This document shows positions 22,204 to 34,266 of a DNA stretch of 64,000 nt, piece after piece. Numbering within the stretch: the first letter of the stretch is position 1; every line of letters starts with the position of its first letter. The position numbers and the translations under genes are program-made. Source of the DNA: Epiperipatus broadwayi (taxonomy: Eukaryota; Onychophora; Udeonychophora; Euonychophora; Peripatidae); assembly GCA_028023455.1 (NCBI GenBank), contig JAQFVV010012435.1, positions 1,798,001-1,862,000 of the forward strand, written 5' to 3'. The notes under the pieces are model-generated. The model was not told the DNA's origin. It did no database searches and saw only the letters and a list, made by a program, of their open reading frames with translations.

Positions 22204-23114
22204 TGTGAGGAGGAACCCAAAAATAAGTGGAATAATCCTCTGGTATTCATGCTTGTATATGTTTCTGCTGCTACATACTTCTTGCAGGGCCCCTCTGCAT
22301 GAGTCTGCTAAATGATGTTACCATTGAAATTGTGGCGCCATGTAGCACTTTTTTTTTTGTAACTGCATTTTGTGTATTTGTTGATTTTTATAATGGAAGA
22401 AAAGTGGAAACAACATGAAATTCAGTTTTCTTTAAGGGAAAAACAGCAGGAAAAATAGTTGTTATGCTTGAAACAAATTATAAGTAAACTATTTGCAGAA
22501 AAACACAATATTATGAGTGGTTTAATGGAAATGTCAAATTCACTATATTCCTAAATTAAAAGCATGATGAGTGAAGTCTAGTGTTGACAATTCTGTAGTT
22601 TTTTTTATGCAGATGACATTTCATCTCTCAGAATTAGTTCATAATGATTGGACATTTTATCTGCAAGTTCTGAAATGTTTACACTATGTGGTAAAATGTA
22701 AAAGTCCCATTTTGTGTCAAAGTGAGAAGCGCAAGCTTCACCACGACAAAGTGTCATCATACAAAGAATTGAGTGCGAAACAATTTTTAATCAAATTCCA
22801 GCATATCCTAGCTTATCTATCAGCCATATTCTCGCAATTTCACTTCTGTAATTTTTTTTTATTCTCTCTAATGAAAAAGTGCCACACATTTTTTTTTTTT
22901 TTCAGATTTTGAAGTGATGGAAAAAAAAAGATGCAGGTGTTAAAAGGCATCACTTTGCAAGTGTTTCCAGATTACTTTGAAAAGTGAAAAACACTTTTAA
23001 ATTGGTGTATAGCATCAAAGGGATAGTAATTTGAAACAGATTAAATTTATAACACTTAAAAATAAATAAACAATTTTTTATTATAAAATTCTGGTCACTT
23101 TTGGGTACCCCTTG
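22204..23114 (+). mobile_element. Mariner element with internal deletion
   Basis: The ends are imperfect inverted repeats: left GGAACCCAAAAATAAGTGG, right GTCACTTTTGGGTACCCC. The right end is followed by TA, the mariner target. At ~0.9 kb it is shorter than the ~1.3 kb usual for mariner, which fits the missing middle of the transposase. Confidence 0.82.
22393..23045 (+). pseudogene. Mariner transposase, broken
   Basis: The remnant starts at ATG 22393 (MEEKWKQ). A frame change then leads into KTAGKIVVMLETNY and YYEWFNGNVKF, the N-terminal helix-turn-helix region of mariner transposases. After a gap where the first catalytic Asp region should be, the C-terminal half resumes with VLKCLHYVV, LHHDKVSSYKELSAKQFL (the position of the second catalytic Asp in the HHDN motif; here HHDK), FFLFSLMKKCH (from the usual CDFFLFPxLK) and YFEKWKTLLNWCIASKG. 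Multiple frameshifts and stops; in life a cut-and-paste DNA transposase acting in the nucleus. Recognised by motif order, not by database search. Confidence 0.85.
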
Positions 23115-23140
23115 TATAGTATTTCTACATAATGCTAAAC

Positions 23141-23457
23141 CAGGGATTCCCAACTCTAAGCCCGTGGGCACCATGGCACCCGCAGACCATTTTACGTGTG
23201 CCCGCTGCTATCCAAACACGATAAAAAATTATTTATTTGATACAAATAAATTTAATTTTTAAAATTTCTTATAAATTATTGTATTATATTGTAATCAAAT
23301 GTTAAATTTTTATTTTTGAAATAAATATTTTTTTGTACATTATGTGTATTATTAACAACATCCAACTACAAATTTACATTGAAAAAATAAATGGTGCCCA
23401 CCATCTGGCCAGTATTATAGAATGTGCTCTTAAGTGCAAAAAGGTTGGGGACCGCTG
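23141..23457. mobile_element. hAT-type non-autonomous element, perfect 8-bp target duplication
   Basis: TGCTAAAC at 23133-23140 and again at 23458-23465 brackets a 317-bp segment with ends CAGGGATTCCCAAC and GGTTGGGGACCGCTG, which are imperfect inverse complements. Eight-base duplications and CA..TG ends with a CCCAAC core are typical of hAT elements. The outer parts are G+C-richer than the AT-rich middle. No transposase frame. Confidence 0.88.
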
Positions 23458-23489
23458 TGCTAAACTAAAGATGTGTGTGTGTATATATA

Positions 23490-23640
23490 TATACAAATCA
23501 ATATATATATATATCAAAATACAGTAAAATTTACATAAATTTTATTATTTTTAGAAGTACTTTCGACTATATATTTTGTTAAAATAATATAATTTATGTA
23601 AATTTTACTGTATTTTGATACTTATATTGATTTGTATATT
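23490..23640. mobile_element. ~150-bp AT-rich inverted-repeat element
   Basis: ATACAAATCAATATA and TCAAAATACAGTAAAATTTA on the left reappear inverted on the right (TAAATTTTACTGTATTTTGA, TATTGATTTGTAT). Arms ~58 bp, loop ~35 bp. Confidence 0.75.
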
Positions 23641-24189
23641 ACATATATTGAGGACCGAATACAGATATCAAGCTTAATTTATTATATATATCCATACATA
23701 TATAACATGCACAAGCAGACTTTATCAAATACAGTAAACAATTATGACATAAACTGATGGATGTAGGTATTTCATTTTAAAATGCAAATTTTAATTTGTC
23801 TGTAGTTTAAATTTGTTTGAGTATTGATTTCGAAATTTTGGTTATTTTGTGTGGAACAGTCATTTTATTTTTTTGATGATTGCTTATAATTTCTTTTGAA
23901 TTTAGTGCTTTGAGCAGAACAAAGAACTACTGAATGTCAATTACATTTGCTATTTATAAACAAAGTTAAAAAGATGATTCGGATATATATAATATAAAGA
24001 TTTATTCGACAGATGCTACTGCTTCATTGTGTATTCTGGTACTCTATTATTCACATCTTTGGTTTAGAAAGCAGACACACATATTCTTTTAATATTTGTT
24101 TTATATTAGTGTGTTCTTACAATTGTAATTTAAAAAAAATTAATACTAACTAGTTTGTTTAACTGATAGTATTATTATTTTTATTTTAG
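23641..24189 (+). other. Inferred 3' end of an intron
   Basis: No repeat recognised. It ends in the pyrimidine-rich acceptor TATTATTTTTATTTTAG at 24189, immediately before the semaphorin exon. Confidence 0.6.
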
Positions 24190-24277
24190 GATGGAATTTA
24201 TACTTTTCTTAAAGAAACAGATGGTATGATGATATGCCCATACGATCCAAATCACAATAGTACAGCCCTATATGTTG
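24190..24277 (+). CDS. Semaphorin, internal Sema-domain exon (partial gene)
   Basis: The only host coding sequence I can support. The exon is preceded by TTTTTATTTTAG and followed by GTAAGTG, both near-consensus splice sites. In frame from its first base it encodes 29 residues plus one base: a DGIYTFLKETDG segment, then CPYDPNHNSTALYV. A CPYDPxHNSTA-type string is characteristic of the Sema domain, where the Cys makes a conserved disulfide and the Asn-Ser-Thr is a likely N-glycosylation sequon. Semaphorins are secreted or membrane ligands (usually of plexins) for axon guidance and cell adhesion. The 3' boundary is phase 1, so the next exon should complete an Asp or Gly codon and continue with a GxLYxxTxxDF-type stretch. 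That exon, and the upstream one ending near the CGTNA motif, were not found here. The resemblance is closest to invertebrate class 1 or class 5 semaphorins, but subclass is not decidable from 29 residues. Confidence 0.82.
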
Positions 24278-24904
24278 GTAAGTGTTAATTTTTTTTCCTA
24301 TTTTGCTAAAGGTAGAGCTTCTGGGTTTTTTTCTTTTAAATTCACATTATAATTTTCTTCAATCACTAACAATTGATAGGTGTTTATCAGGAGAACCGTG
24401 ATCACTCACTTTCTCTGCTTAAATTCAACATATGCTTCATTTATTTTACTCTAGCATCATCTATTATAAACATGAGTAATCAAAGTTTTCATTAACGAAG
24501 GATAGTAGTCGTATTCTAATTTGATGATATGGTGTAGCACCACTATTAATTAAAAAAGCATATTTAGAATGAATTGCTATACCTAAACGACAGTCTCTTG
24601 CCCATTCCTATGGCAAAAGTTGCAGAACTTAATGCAGATATTATTTTGGTAACAGAAAAAATAAGAAGTGATGGAAGCTATAAATTTGAAGTTGTTTTTT
24701 TTTTAAAAAAAATAATAGTGATACATTACAAATTCAAACATTAGCATCAAATGTATTTGATTGATAATATTTAAATATAAAGGTCATTGTTTATGATAAT
24801 GGGAATATTAGTTATTATGAAAAAGAGACTTTGCTCAAAACATGTCTTCTGCAGAGAATATTTCCTTTTTTTTAAAATCATGTAAAAACATTTAGAAGAG
24901 AAGT
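24278..24904 (+). other. Inferred 5' part of the following intron
   Basis: Begins with the GTAAGTG donor. AT-rich; no repeat or exon recognised. Confidence 0.55.
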
Positions 24905-25000
24905 CAAGTGTTGGTGGCCTAGTGGTTAGCATAACTGCCTTCTAAGCAGTTGGCCCGGGTTCGCTTCCCGGTCAACGCATTTGACATATGAAAAAAAAAA
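24905..25000 (+). mobile_element. SINE-2, best-preserved copy
   Basis: The head at 24908-24979 folds as a whole tRNA: acceptor arm GTGTTGG pairing with TCAACGC, A box TGGCCTAGTGGTTAGC, anticodon arm ACTGC-CTTCTAA-GCAGT, B box GGGTTCGCTTCCC. It matches eukaryotic tRNA-Gly(UCC) except that the anticodon reads TCT. The head is followed by TTTGACATATG and a 10-base A-tail, and there is no run of four T that RNA polymerase III needs to stop. It is therefore a retroposon head, not a tRNA gene. Confidence 0.88.
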
Positions 25001-26068
25001 CAACCATGTAGAATAGAATGGAATGAAAATTGGGGGAGATAAAATCTTGGAGATTTAACATTACCTCAGTTTATTCAATAATTATCATATTTCCCAGCAT
25101 ATTATGTGCATATGCATATAATGCACACCTGATTTTTTCAATAAAACTTTCAGGTTGTGTGTTTTTTTTTTTTGAAAAATTATTATAAAAGTTTATAATG
25201 AATATTATGTTTAATAGTAGAAAATCAGAACCATATTGTAAAGAAAGTTGCTCTTTTAATCATTTTAATCACTCCAACTTAAAAATTCTGCATAACTTTT
25301 ATTCATATTCTCACTATCTTGTTCATCTTCATTATTATTTCCTTTACAAATAGCCTCATCTTCTGTATCATCAATTGCATTGGAAGTTCCATTCTTCTTG
25401 AAAGATTTTATAATGCTATTTTTGTTGTTGCTGTTATTCAATTTCTTTACCCAGTCACTCACCAACTACTTCTGATCTTTTTTAATTTTCTAGTTCATTC
25501 TGATATCATATAACTATTGTAGTTTATAATGTATATTCCCTGTTTTTTTATTGTAAAATTAAAAAAAAAGTGCATAAATGCATGAAAATACGATATTCAT
25601 TAGCAAAAGTTAATTCATTTTTATTCTTGCCTGCATTTATTTAAGTAAATATACAATTTCACACATGAAAATCCATGTATAAATACATTTTCTCTTCTAT
25701 ATATTTACATGAATGCAATGCAATTTTATTCATTCTAGTGATGAAAAATTAACAAAATAATCAAAGGATGTAACATGATTCCTGCATTCATATTTTATTG
25801 CAAATATATCTTACGTTTTATGTATTAAAGTAAGAAGTATGGTGTCCATAGTTTAGTAATATTTTTTTTATAAATTTGTGAATTGGATATTAGGAAAGCA
25901 TCTAAGTGGATAAATTCCACCATTTCAATTAATAAATGTGCCTTTGAGCAGTTTGAAAAAAAACAAAAAAACGAAGAGATGGTTGTTCATTCTTGAATAA
26001 GTGTGCTATTTATATTACTGTCAGAACTGGGTATCATCTATCAGCAATAATCAGCAATTGTTATATTG
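25001..26068. other. AT-rich spacer
   Basis: Open frames on both strands at 25265-25513 overlap each other in low-complexity sequence (Asn/Lys/Asp/Glu on the minus strand). No splice sites or domain support them. Confidence 0.5.
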
Positions 26069-26125
26069 TGGGCCAGCTGCTTGGAAGGCAGCTATGCTAA
26101 CCACTAGGCCAACAACACTTGACAA
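26069..26125 (-). mobile_element. SINE-2 fragment, 3' truncated
   Basis: Inverse of the SINE-2 5' half: GTCAAGTGTTGTTGGCC, TAGTGGTTAGCATAGC, loop CTTCCAA (anticodon TCC), GGCCC. The B box and tail are missing. Confidence 0.8.
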
Positions 26126-28834
26126 TCCCTATATGTTTTAGTGTAATTGTGGAGTCAAGAGTTAAAAGAGCCAGAATTGATGTATCTACTCCTGATTGCA
26201 ATAAAAATAGAAATACTTTGCTTAATTAAGCTGACACTGGGTGGCTCTGACATCACATGAGTTTTTGAATATTAAGAATATAGTTATTATTATTAATATT
26301 TGTTAAGCAGACATATTCTTATCAGACTGTGCATATAACATAATACAGTTTATCATGTTATATGAAATATTTATTACAATTTTGTTATTTGAAGCTAATA
26401 TTAAATATAACTTTTCGTTTATTTTTTTAAAAAAATATTTTTGCTCTGTGTAGAATTGTAAATTAAACCAACAATCACTAGTTTATCATTTTATCAAGCA
26501 GCTGTGATTTACAAATTTACAGACAATTTCTCGTGAGAATTTTTGTAGGTTAATTTAGCAGAAACATGTAAATAATGTATTTTTAAAATATCTTTCTTTT
26601 TTTTGTACTTTTTTCACTTAGTGACAATTTTTTATCAGATTGGTAATCTTATAGCTTATATTTTGAAAGCCAGTTTGTATATTTGAAATAAATATCACTC
26701 AATCTGGGGCATCCTGAATTTGAATTGTCTTGCTTTTTTGTTAGGTCGTTCATGGCCAATCAACCCTCTATGAAATCATTCTAACTATTCTTAGTTAGGT
26801 TGGTCACCTGATTATTAAACAATGTCTGAAAAAAAAAAAATTAATTGTAATAAGATACAGTCTTCACCATTGGTGGTAAGATGGATTTATTTTCATTTAA
26901 TGTTAAAGTGATTGATATTGGCAGATAAATAGTCTTAAAATGATGATTATTAGTGAAATTGTTTAATAATTGAATTTTTTTTTGACAGTAAACTATAATG
27001 TTTTCATTGTGTTCGTTCCTATGCTATTAAAAAAAGATGTTTTGTAATAAGTAATTTTTCGATTTCAAAAATATATTTGTAAATTGATGCTAATGTTTAG
27101 AAAAAATAAAATGATCACTTTTAAAATAATAATTAAATAATTATATTTATCTTTTTATCAAATTTTAAAATTATCTTTTTCAAATTCGATAAGAATTATC
27201 TTATTAATTTAAATGTAATTTTGATTTTAAAAAATTTTAAAATTTAAACACAACTTTGGCTAATGCTTTATACACTTGTATAATCTTACTTACAAAAATT
27301 TTAATGGCATTAAAGTACAAATGAAAAATAATTGAACAATTAGTTGCCCAGGAGGTCATGTGACATTCACTTTTGATTACGATATTTTTAGCTTTAACAC
27401 CTGTTATTGGATTTTAGATGCTAAAATATCATATGATATCTTAAAGTGATATTTTTTAAAGATAATTAAGAAATAAAAAAAGGTTTTAATTAATTAATTA
27501 ATTTTTTTTTTGTGCCTAGAAAATACATTTTTTATCCAAGTTTCCTAAGAAAGTTTTCATTTTTAGAATTTTTCTATATGATTTGCACATTTAATAATTT
27601 TTGTTTTATTAATACACTCTATGTATATAGATAGTAATAAGAGAGTTTTTTCCAGACTGAATCCTATGATAAGAAAATATCAATATCATTTGAACTAGAG
27701 ACAGCTTATAAGTAGAACAGCTTAAGGAATTTAAAAATACCACCTGGAAAAGTTTTAATTTAATTTAATTTTTTAAATTTAGCTTTATGAATTAAGTATT
27801 TAATTTATTTGAAAGTAACATCCATTTTTTATTTTATCTGTTATCCTTATGTTGTTCATTAATCCAAAATATTTAATACAAAATATATATTATTTGTAAG
27901 TAGAATTTTGACTCAGAAAATTATGCACTTTTTTTCATTTCATTACTATATTTTAAAATAGATAATATTTACTTCTTTTTTTTTCAATTAGTATTTAACT
28001 TGATAGGAAGTGCAGATGTGTGGTTTAGCTTAAAAAGCAATATTTTTAATTTCTGCATGCTTAAATATTGTACTACCAAATATTTGGGAAAGAAATTTTA
28101 GAATAGGAGCAATTTTTGGTAAGTCTATTTGACAAATTATCAATGATTTATTCAACTTAATAATATTAACTAAAACCAATTTTATTGTGATTCTTACAAT
28201 AATACATATGAATTTATATGTAAATTACTTCTTAACCATCCATACAATTCAGTGATAATATAGTCTCAACATTTTATTCTAAAATAACCACTCATATCAG
28301 TTTTTTTGCTGGCAGTGTCACTATTGCTATTATTCTAATGGAATGTAAGCCCTTTCCAGATAAATATGAAATGTGAGACTGATTGATTACACTAGATTTT
28401 TTAAATATACACTCTTTATATATGTAATTTTGTTCAAACAATGCTCTTTTGAAATAAAGCATTTTTTGGGATTATATTTGAAACTAGACATTCAGACATA
28501 ATTTTTATTGTACTTATTTTAAAAATTGTATTTTTGTATTATATTTATATGAGCTAATTAAATCAATTACATGCATTACTAATACAGCTTCTTATGCTGA
28601 GATAATATTAATAACTTTAAATGTAACTTCAATGCACTGAGAATTCACTAAAGTTAGATTTATAGTTTTTAATATTTTCTCCATGTAAGAAGCAATGTTT
28701 TATTCTAATTCATTTATTACATTTTATTGATGGAGTTGAGTTAGATTATAACAAATATTTTATAAATTATATCTTTTAATTGAAGCATAAAGTGAGAAAT
28801 ATATTTTAATCCAGTTTTAATTCTAACAATCTAT
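26126..28834. other. Long AT-rich stretch, no gene seen
   Basis: No exon-like island, repeat family or open frame with support in 2.7 kb. A splice-acceptor-like TTTTTTGTTAG near 26740 is followed by sequence without a semaphorin-like or other recognisable translation. Confidence 0.5.
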
Positions 28835-29640
28835 TTTGAATGGGCTCTAGTGAAATTTTCATCTATATTCCTTTATATTTGAACATTTTATATTTACAAT
28901 TAAACCTTTTTTTTGTATTATATATTGATAATCTTAATATTATCTGTTCCATATATAAGCTTTCAAATGATAAACATTGTAAAAGTTGGAATTGACTTTT
29001 GCAAAATATGGAAATAAATTTATAAACAGAATTCTTATCCATAACAATGGGCATTTGACATCATTGAACATAATTATCTATTCAAAAGGTTAGTAGAAGT
29101 ATCTGAATTTCATTTTTTAAAATCAAAAGAAATTTAGGGTTAGTTATCATTAAAGAAAGAAAATATATTTTAAAGTAAAGATTAAAATTTAAAAACATTT
29201 CTTTATCATTATGATAGAAGCTCATCCTGTTTTACCCAGTAGAAACAGCTTACACTTTCCTTAACAAACTTTTTGAGATTCGTCTTTCTAAAAATAAATG
29301 TTTTGAAAAAAAATCTAATTTTAGTGATATAATACTTTCATTTAAAATAAGTACTTTACAGAAATATTCATAAATAACTCTTAATGATTTTTTTGTTATT
29401 TGCCACCAGACTAAAATATTCCCCCAATCAAATTGTCATTTCTATTTATATTTAAAAATTCATATTGTAAGTGAAAAGTTCCATATAATGCTGACGTCTT
29501 CAGATTTTTTTTTATAAAACTGCAGTAAAATAAAACTGTGCATGGTAATCAAAGATTATAAAAAGCCTTAAAACAATGTAGAGAAGATATAGCAATAGTA
29601 GAGCCCCATAGCATCCAAAACAGCAAACACATTGCAATTG
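28835..29640 (+). repeat. ~800-bp diverged duplicate, copy 1
   Basis: Aligns in the same orientation with 55185-56090 over its whole length. Ordered landmarks include GTGAACATTTT-like starts, ATATTGATAATCTT, AAGCTTTYAAATRATA, AGTTAGTTATCATTAAA, AATAAATGTTYTGAAA, AAAATAAGTAYTTTACA, AATCMTCCAATCAAA-type sequence, CTGACRTCTTCAGATTTTTT and CATCCAAAACA-like strings. Coding potential is not evident. The unit is either an old transposon or a segmental duplication. Confidence 0.75.
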
Positions 29641-30411
29641 GTGCTTCTATTGAGATTAAAACCACTAAAGCACTTTCAAATAACATAAGTTTTTGAGTAT
29701 TTTTTTTGTATTATAATGTACTGAATGCCTATATTTAAATGCTTTTTAAAAAAATGCAAAATATTAATAGGTTATATATGTGATTCAACTTAAATGTCTT
29801 CCAGTCATTCAGCAGTTATTTTTTCATTGCTAGAGGAAAATAAGAAAGCACCGTTTAAAAAATGATTATAATTTAAAAAACAACAACATTGCAAATAAAC
29901 AAAAAATAATAATAAATAGAAGAGAAATAGATTACAAAAGAACAGATTTTCATTAGTAAACAAACAAAAAAAAAGTTTGGCAGGAGGCTATTTTGATTTG
30001 ATGTCATGTGAATATTTGAATTTTTTTTCTGCAAAAAAAAAAAAAAATATTGCATTAAAATAGTAAATATTGGATAATTAAAGAGAAATAAATATTAATT
30101 TTATTTAGATTCAAACCTAGGTTGAAGCATAATAAATAGATGTGTTATTATTTTGCTATAAGTTCTTTTTAAGACATATCACATATATGTGTATAGTTAT
30201 ATTGAAAATCCAAGTCTAATCTTAAAAGAGACGATAGAAGTATAAACTAAATAAACAATAATGAGTGTATATTGTTTTTATAATTAATGATTTAAGAAAT
30301 TCATTAAAATATATTGTAAGTATTGAAGTGGCAAATTATATTAAGAGGATATTATTGTTTGATTTTAATACCCTATTGTTCAGTTATATTCACTTGCATT
30401 TGGGTGTATAA
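29641..30411. other. AT-rich spacer
   Basis: No gene or repeat recognised. Confidence 0.5.
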
Positions 30412-30696
30412 TATATATAATATTAAACATCACATGATCACTATCTCATACTAGCACAATAATTGTTATTAAACAATTCAAAACAAAACAACACTTTCCA
30501 TATAGTAGTGCCATCTTGTGCTAACAAGAGCAATCAATGGATGCCAGAAGGCTTGTGCATAAAATCCCTATCTAGTGCCTACTCATCACTAGATAGGGAT
30601 TTTATGCACAAGCCTTCTGGCATCCATTGATTGCTCTTGTTAGCACAAAATGGCACTACTATATGGAGAGTGTTGTTTTGTTTTATATATAATATT
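30412..30696 (+). mobile_element. FB2 foldback element, near-perfect ~100-bp hairpin
   Basis: The arms (about 30482-30578 and 30588-30685) are almost perfect inverse copies, e.g. TGGATGCCAGAAGGCTTGTG against CACAAGCCTTCTGGCATCCA, with only the nine bases CCTACTCAT at the tip. A 60-bp non-palindromic 5' extension starts with AAACATCACATGATCAC. TATATATAATATT occurs at 30412-30424 and 30684-30696. This may be a target duplication but is low-complexity. Transcribed across, it would form a long double-stranded stem. Confidence 0.9.
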
Positions 30697-32395
30697 GTTT
30701 GTATAATTTCTGTTCTTAAAAATATTAAGATAACCATATTAATAATTTTATATTTTGAAACTTTACTTTCAAAAGGACTTTATTTATTGCTCAGTTTTCT
30801 TCTCCTTTTTTTGTTTTTTCTTGTTATTGAAAATTCGAAGTTTTTTTTTTTTTGTTGGTAAAATTAATTAGGGAGAGGGGGAGTTTTAGTAAAATAATTT
30901 TGAAGTTGCTGTAGTTCCCTATCCCTTTTTAGTAATAAAGCTTTTGTTTCCATGAGAATGGAACATAAGAAATAAGTAAAGCAGTTAATTTTGGGATTTA
31001 ACAGATGTTTCATCTCAGAAAATAGGGTGGAAAAATCGTGAAAAGAAAAAAAATTTTCCAAGATGTTTTTATGAAATATTTAAACAATAATGTATGTATT
31101 TTTTATTTATATTTTGTAAACAAGGCTTCTTGGGTCACTGGATCAGAAATTCTTATCGATAATTATTTTTTATGTCATAAAACTGCATATTTATTTTAAA
31201 TGTTTGAATCATTTTATTGATTAATTATTAGTGCATATGTACCTACACACTAATGTAAAAATAAATTTTGCTATTTTAATATGAAAAAATTATAAAAATT
31301 TGTGAACTCGGAGAGAGAGAGATAGAGCAGTGTCCATTTCTGCTTTTTCTAGCGTCATCAGTTTATATTTAGATTCTTCACCCATAATTATCATCATAAT
31401 TTGTAACCGAAGCATGACATTTTTCATTATTTGTATGAAGGTGTGTGGGTTTTAGTAATTCAGTCATCCTACAGTGGGACATATCAAAGGTTCAGCCATC
31501 TCAGTCATTATAATACTTGTTCATTTCTAGACTAATTATTGCAAAAATACATTATTGCATTTTACTCTCTTTAATGTCTAGACTAATTTTATGTTAACAC
31601 TAGGTATACATCAAATTACATCGGAAAGATCATGATAATAATACACAATGGATATTAACTCAACTTAGCTGTAATGGTGTTGGTCATGTGCAAGAAACCA
31701 TATTCTTTTAAGGTCCCTGGCAAACAGACCATAAGAATATAAAATAAATAATAATAAAAGTTTGCGGATGCAACAATAATATGATTCAACGTTAATATAG
31801 AGTGTAAAAATTGTTATTTTAAGAAGTCAAGAAGTTCATGCTACATCATTCCCATAATGAGATCCCATATATGATTATCTCATCAACTGCATTTATATAT
31901 AAAGGAGTTAAAAGATGTATTAAAAGTAAATCAACAGAGTTTTTATATCATATGCAGTGAAGTTGCGATATCGGCTATATTTTATTCCAAAACTTTTAGT
32001 CAATAGGTCTGATTAGTGACCAGTAGTTCACATTGCTTACATTACTGGATATTGAATTGGGTTGAAGACTATAATACTTTTCAGCATGCAAATACATGTG
32101 GAACTCAGACATTTTTTAACGTGTATATACTTTTATCTATGATATAACTAACTTAATAATTCTAGTATATAAAAAGTTAATTTTATAAATAAAAGTAGTT
32201 AGAAAAAATTAGAATAATGTATAGAACTTATCTATTTATATAAGTTTGAATCAGGATATGATATGTTCTTTAATGTGCGTTTAATAAATTTATAATTAAA
32301 ACTCTATTTTAAAAAATATGTTAATAAAACTTATTAGCAAATTTTTTCATTCTCACAATTTTAACGCTAATAATCAATAGAGGCCACTTAATAAA
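30697..32395. other. AT-rich spacer
   Basis: No gene supported. Open frames at 30631-30861 and 30864-31061 are low-complexity or overlap the FB2 arm. A short hairpin lies near 31700-31735. Confidence 0.5.
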
Positions 32396-32470
32396 CTGTT
32401 ATCCATTGCTAGCCTATCCAGATATCCCCAGGCTAGTTTCTCGCTTATGGTTTTCATCAGTAAGAAGGGG
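32396..32470 (-). repeat. FB2 core fragment
   Basis: On the minus strand reads CTGATGAAAACCATAAGCG then AGAAACTAGCCTGGGGATAT, matching the centre of the FB2 copy at 40004-40293. The arms are missing. Confidence 0.65.
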
Positions 32471-33155
<685 letters not shown>

Positions 33156-33297
33156 TTTATTATATAAAACTACATTTGTTTTTCAACTTTCATTATTTTA
33201 TGATTTCCAATTCTTAATTTTAAATAAGTGCCTGAGTTTAGAATATATTTTTTCTACTTATGAAAATTATTATTTTATTACTTAGAGCAGAGGTGGA

Positions 33298-33781
33298 CAA
33301 ATAGCAGCCAAGAACCACATGCGGCCCATTAAGAGTTTTTATATGGCCCACTAAGACAATCAGAAAAATCCACCTTGAACTGAGATTTCCTTTCTGTGCG
33401 CAGCCAAAGATTCATCTCATATTTTCCACTAGGAAAGCCATGTCAATACACATGTGCAGTGTAGATACAATGTGCAGTGCTTTTTCAGTTGATCTGGTTA
33501 ATTTCAATTTTGTTTTTGCATTAGCAAATATATACATTTCCAATGTTAATGAAACTATGAACCCTTCGAAAAAATTTAAAATCGGTGATGAATGTCATGT
33601 GTTTAATGAAGAATGGACAAACAAATATTTCTTTGTTAATACAGGGAATAAAGCAGTGTGTTTATTGTGACATGAAAAAAAGGTGCAGCCCTCCGCTAAT
33701 CTTCGCTTCCACAAAATGACCCCTGATGTGGCCCTCCACCAACCTCTGCAGCCCCCAAGCCAAAACAATTGCCCACCCATG
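33298..33781 (+). mobile_element. hAT element remnant with N-terminal transposase fragment
   Basis: The ends CAGAGGTGGACAAAT and ATTGCCCACCCATG are imperfect inverse complements. The flanks ACTTAGAG (33290-33297) and ATTTAGAG (33782-33789) match at seven of eight bases, the 8-bp duplication of hAT elements. Inside, 33440-33670 encodes a frame whose second half, KKFKIGDECHVFNEEWTNKY followed by FFVNTGNKAVCLL, resembles the start of the hAT-derived GTF2IRD2/ZBED-like protein family. The frame then stops, and most of the transposase is deleted. G+C content of the termini is well above the flanks. Confidence 0.85.
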
Positions 33782-33789
33782 ATTTAGAG

Positions 33790-34266
33790 CATACATTTCA
33801 TGAATTTTCATAAAACTTTGTAGAATTTGAAGGGAGGGGGAAATAAAAAAAAAAACTACATACATTGCTTTCAGTTAAATTTTAAAAAATTGGACTGAAC
33901 GAGATCATCTAATTTTGCCAAAGTGCTACATTTTGAGAGTTAGAAAAAATTGTAACACAAGAAAATAATGATTGCTATACAGGAAAATAATGTGTATAAA
34001 ATTAACAACTTTCTAATTATTTTACAAATTTTAATGTTTTATTCTTAATTGTTTAATTTTTTTTTTTGAATCAAAAGATTAAGCCTAACAAAAATTGAGT
34101 TATAAAACACATGGACCTATTTTTTTATATTTGTAACCTTCATTTTATAAAAAAAGTTTTTTTGTAGCAAAATTTAAATTATTTTTTATAATAATTGCTG
34201 TTTAAAATGTTTTTAAAAACTATTAAAAGCAGTGAAAGTTTATTAATTGAAAATTATTAATGTTTA
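33790..34266. other. AT-rich spacer
   Basis: Homopolymer-rich; nothing recognised. Confidence 0.5.

Noticed and set aside
24908-24979. Functional tRNA gene
   Set aside because: It folds well, but has a changed anticodon, no T-run terminator, a SINE-type A-tail and sister copies of the same unit.
26738-26830. Second semaphorin exon after the acceptor-like TTTTTTGTTAG
   Set aside because: No frame gives the expected continuation of the Sema domain, and there is no convincing donor downstream.
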